The translations under genes and the position numbers were made by a program. A DNA stretch of 7,429 nt from Candidatus Bathyarchaeota archaeon B26-1 (GTDB lineage Archaea; Thermoproteota; Bathyarchaeia; Bathyarchaeales; B26-1): contig LUCD01000064.1 in the NCBI GenBank assembly GCA_001593925.1, positions 1 through 7,429 on the forward strand, in the 5' to 3' direction. Positions 5,254-7,429 of the stretch are shown here, in pieces. Under the pieces are notes generated by a model. That model did no database searches and was not told the origin of the DNA. It saw only the letters and a program-made list of their open reading frames with translations. The first letter of the stretch is position 1; each line of letters starts with the position of its first letter.

Positions 5254-7005
5254 ATGTACTCTCTCGTCGCCGAAGCCTACGAGAAGATTGAAGGCACAAC
5301 TAAGAGGCTTGAGATGACGGATTACTTGGTCGACCTCCTTAAGAAGACTCCGCCTGACCTAATCGACAAGGTTGTCTACTTGACGCAGGGCAAGCTCTAT
5401 CCGGATTATATGGGGGTCGAGATAGGAATCGCGGAGAAGCTCGCCATAAGGGCCGTATCTAAGGCTACTGGAAGAAGCGAGAAGGAGATATCTAGCGACT
5501 TGGAGGTCACAGGAGACTTGGGCGAGACGACGCAGAAGTTCTTGGAGAAGAGGCTTCAAGCGTCGCTCTTCCGGAGGCCCTTAACGGTTCAGACAGTGTA
5601 TCGAACCCTTGACAAGATAGCGAAGACCACGGGTTCAGGCTCCATGGATTATAAGATAAACTTGTTGGCGGGCCTCCTCGTCGATGCGACTCCTAAAGAG
5701 GCTAAGTACATTATCCGGACGGTCACCGGTAAGCTTAGGCTGGGGATCGCGGACATGACGGTTCTCGACGCTCTAGCGATAGCTTACGGAGGAGGCAAGG
5801 AGGCCAGAGACGTTCTGGAGAGAGCCTACAACATTTCCTCCGACCTTGGGAAGGTTGCGAAAGTCCTCGTTACGAGCGGGGTTGAGGAGATAAAGAGGTT
5901 CAAGGTGTCCGTTGGAAACCCGATAAGGCCTATGCTCGCGGAACGGCTGAGTTCGCCTCAAGAGATACTTGAGAAGCTAGGGGGCAAGTGTATAGCCGAG
6001 TACAAGTATGACGGCGAAAGGATGCAAGCCCACAAGGACGGAAACAAGGTTATGCTCTTCTCTAGGAGGCTTGAGAACATAACGAGCCAGTACCCGGACG
6101 CCGTCCAGCTCATAAGGGAGAACGTGAAGGCGAAGACGGCTATAGTTGAGGCTGAATGCGTAGCCGTCGACCCGGACACGGGTGAGATGAGGCCTTTCCA
6201 AGAGCTCATGCATAGAAGGCGAAAACACGAGATAGCCGAGGCGATCGTGGAGTACCCGATCTCCCTCTTCGTCTTCGACGTGCTCTATGTGGATGGGAGG
6301 GACCTAACGCTTGAACCCTACCTAAACCGACATAAAGTCCTCGAGGAGATCATAGAAGAAGGAGACCGCGTCAAGATAGCCACATACATAATCACTGACG
6401 ACTCGGAGAAGCTGGAGAGGTTCTTCGAGGAGGCCATAGAGAACGGTTGTGAAGGTCTGGTCTGCAAGTCGGTCTCGGAGGACTCGGTCTACCAGGCTGG
6501 AGCTCGGGGTTGGCTCTGGATAAAGTATAAGCGTGACTACAAGAGCGAGATGACGGACACGGTAGACTTGGTTGTGGTTGGAGCCTTTTATGGGAGAGGG
6601 AAGAGGGCTGGAACGTACGGCGCCCTCCTCCTAGCGGCATACAACAAGAGGGAAGACACATTTGAGACCGTATGCAAAATCGGCTCGGGATTTACGGACG
6701 AGGACCTAAAGAAGATACCTGAACTTCTGGAGCCTCATAGAATACCGCACCGCCACCCAAGGGTTAAGTCAACGCTTGAGGCCGATGTCTGGTTTACGCC
6801 GCGAATAGTAATAGAGGTTATAGGGGCGGAGATAACGCTCAGCCCAGTCCATACATGCGCCATGGGCATCATGAGGAAGGGAAGCGGTCTGGCCATAAGG
6901 TTCCCAAGGTTCACGGGAAACTACAGGCTCGACAAGGCGGCTGAGGACGCGACAACGGTCGACGAGATCATCGAGATGTACAAGAGCCAACTGAAGAGAG
7001 TCTAG
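5254..7005 (+). CDS. lig: ATP-dependent DNA ligase, archaeal replicative type
   Basis: Seals nicks by enzyme-adenylate and DNA-adenylate steps, joining Okazaki fragments and finishing repair, normally with PCNA. The 583-residue product matches archaeal and eukaryotic ligase I in length and order: an all-helical DNA-binding domain (about 1-210, including TTKRLEMTDYLVDLLKKTP), the nucleotidyltransferase domain with motif I EYKYDGER (catalytic Lys251), SRRLENIT (motif Ia region), IVEAECVA (motif III region, with the acidic residue that contacts ribose and metal), FVFDVLY, motif IV EGLVCK and motif V WLWIKYKRDY, then an OB-fold ending in AEDATTVDEIIEMY. The start is ATG 5254, 10 nt after GAGGG, although a TTG lies directly before it. 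The gene is complete with no missing catalytic residue. It is divergent from the URO-D-like gene and convergent with the next gene, so it is transcribed alone. Use of ATP is inferred from the family; other cofactors such as ADP are known in some archaeal ligases. Confidence 0.97.
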   Translation: MYSLVAEAYEKIEGTTKRLEMTDYLVDLLKKTPPDLIDKVVYLTQGKLYPDYMGVEIGIAEKLAIRAVSKATGRSEKEISSDLEVTGDLGETTQKFLEKRLQASLFRRPLTVQTVYRTLDKIAKTTGSGSMDYKINLLAGLLVDATPKEAKYIIRTVTGKLRLGIADMTVLDALAIAYGGGKEARDVLERAYNISSDLGKVAKVLVTSGVEEIKRFKVSVGNPIRPMLAERLSSPQEILEKLGGKCIAEYKYDGERMQAHKDGNKVMLFSRRLENITSQYPDAVQLIRENVKAKTAIVEAECVAVDPDTGEMRPFQELMHRRRKHEIAEAIVEYPISLFVFDVLYVDGRDLTLEPYLNRHKVLEEIIEEGDRVKIATYIITDDSEKLERFFEEAIENGCEGLVCKSVSEDSVYQAGARGWLWIKYKRDYKSEMTDTVDLVVVGAFYGRGKRAGTYGALLLAAYNKREDTFETVCKIGSGFTDEDLKKIPELLEPHRIPHRHPRVKSTLEADVWFTPRIVIEVIGAEITLSPVHTCAMGIMRKGSGLAIRFPRFTGNYRLDKAAEDATTVDEIIEMYKSQLKRV

Positions 7006-7052
7006 GACGGAAAGGCTCACATACATAATGGTGGCAATTACATCCTTGTTGC

Positions 7053-7429
7053 TTATTGAGTCATATTCCACTTGCGGGCTCTCTCAAAATAATCGTTTGG
7101 GTCGGTCTCCCTGACAACCGCTTTATCTATATCTAGGATGTAGATGGCGTGGAGACGCGCGTTCCTTACCTCTTCGAGGCTTACAGGAGGGTTCCTATAG
7201 TAGAGGTCGCAGAGCTTCTTTACCTCAGCAACCTCCTCTGGGGTTCTATACCTGGGAGGCTTCGTTAGGGCGTGTGGTATCTGCATAACGTAGTGGGGAG
7301 GAGCGGCCAAAGCGAACTTGTCGGCGTAACCGCTGTACCTGGTTATCTTGCTGGCTATCCTAGCTCTACAGTATGTTAGGGGGTCTAAAGCGTGTTCAGG
7401 GGGGACGAATCCCGTCTCAACCTCCACTA
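7053..7429 (-). CDS. Unrecognised protein, C-terminal part (5' end beyond the window)
   Basis: An open frame of 125 codons runs from the right edge to a TAA at 7053-7055. A GTG at 7425-7427 could be a start, but it sits at the edge with no room to see an SD, and the frame is still open, so the gene most likely continues. The visible part is soluble and mixed in charge, with no membrane segment and no zinc-finger or nucleotide-binding motif I know. It has aromatic and proline-rich stretches (PPHYVMQIPHALTKPPRY, 43-60 of the visible part), two cysteines (20 and 73) and an acidic-basic helical end. Codon use resembles the neighbours. It converges on the ligase with 47 bp between stops. I do not recognise the family. 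Confidence 0.65.
   Translation of the reverse strand, partial: VEVETGFVPPEHALDPLTYCRARIASKITRYSGYADKFALAAPPHYVMQIPHALTKPPRYRTPEEVAEVKKLCDLYYRNPPVSLEEVRNARLHAIYILDIDKAVVRETDPNDYFERARKWNMTQ

Noticed and set aside
5072..5299. 75-codon minus-strand frame overlapping the divergent promoter and ligase start
   Set aside because: It covers both promoter regions and the first ligase codons, has no recognisable features, and the ligase start is well supported.

Overview
The window is archaeal. The left end is the 5' part of a 23S rRNA on the minus strand, with archaeal-type signatures. The right half holds a typical archaeal ATP-dependent DNA ligase. Upstream regions carry TATA/BRE-like boxes, Arg codons are mostly AGG/AGA, and GTG and TTG starts occur. 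Protein genes look near 50% GC by eye and the rRNA clearly higher, which fits a moderately thermophilic lineage. A TACK-type or bathyarchaeial origin is possible, but this is inference only.

Layout, left to right. Positions 1-505 are the 5' portion of the 23S rRNA (minus, running off the left edge). Positions 506-827 hold its leader, two tandem TATA-like boxes and an A-rich upstream stretch. No 16S rRNA or tRNA precedes the 23S. Four minus-strand protein genes follow: an LL-diaminopimelate aminotransferase (dapL, 828-1988), diaminopimelate epimerase (dapF, 2106-2972), a metal-dependent amidohydrolase (3047-3892) and a URO-D-fold protein that is not HemE (3951-5042). A 211-bp divergent promoter region (5043-5253) separates these from the plus-strand DNA ligase (5254-7005). 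The right edge holds the C-terminal part of an unrecognised minus-strand protein (7053-7429), convergent with the ligase.

How the genes work together. DapL makes LL-DAP from tetrahydrodipicolinate in one transamination, and DapF converts LL-DAP to meso-DAP, the direct precursor of lysine. They are consecutive steps encoded side by side in reverse pathway order. The URO-D-like protein and amidohydrolase lie just upstream on the same strand and may form a small catabolic or C1-type unit whose substrate cannot be read from sequence. The ligase is a housekeeping replication and repair enzyme.

Most of the window is ordinary. The points worth a second look are the stand-alone 23S gene with its own tandem promoter and structured leader, the URO-D-like/amidohydrolase pair with non-canonical active-site residues, and a C-rich element repeated just after the stop codons of both dap genes. 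I found no CRISPR array, mobile element or clearly new defence-type system.
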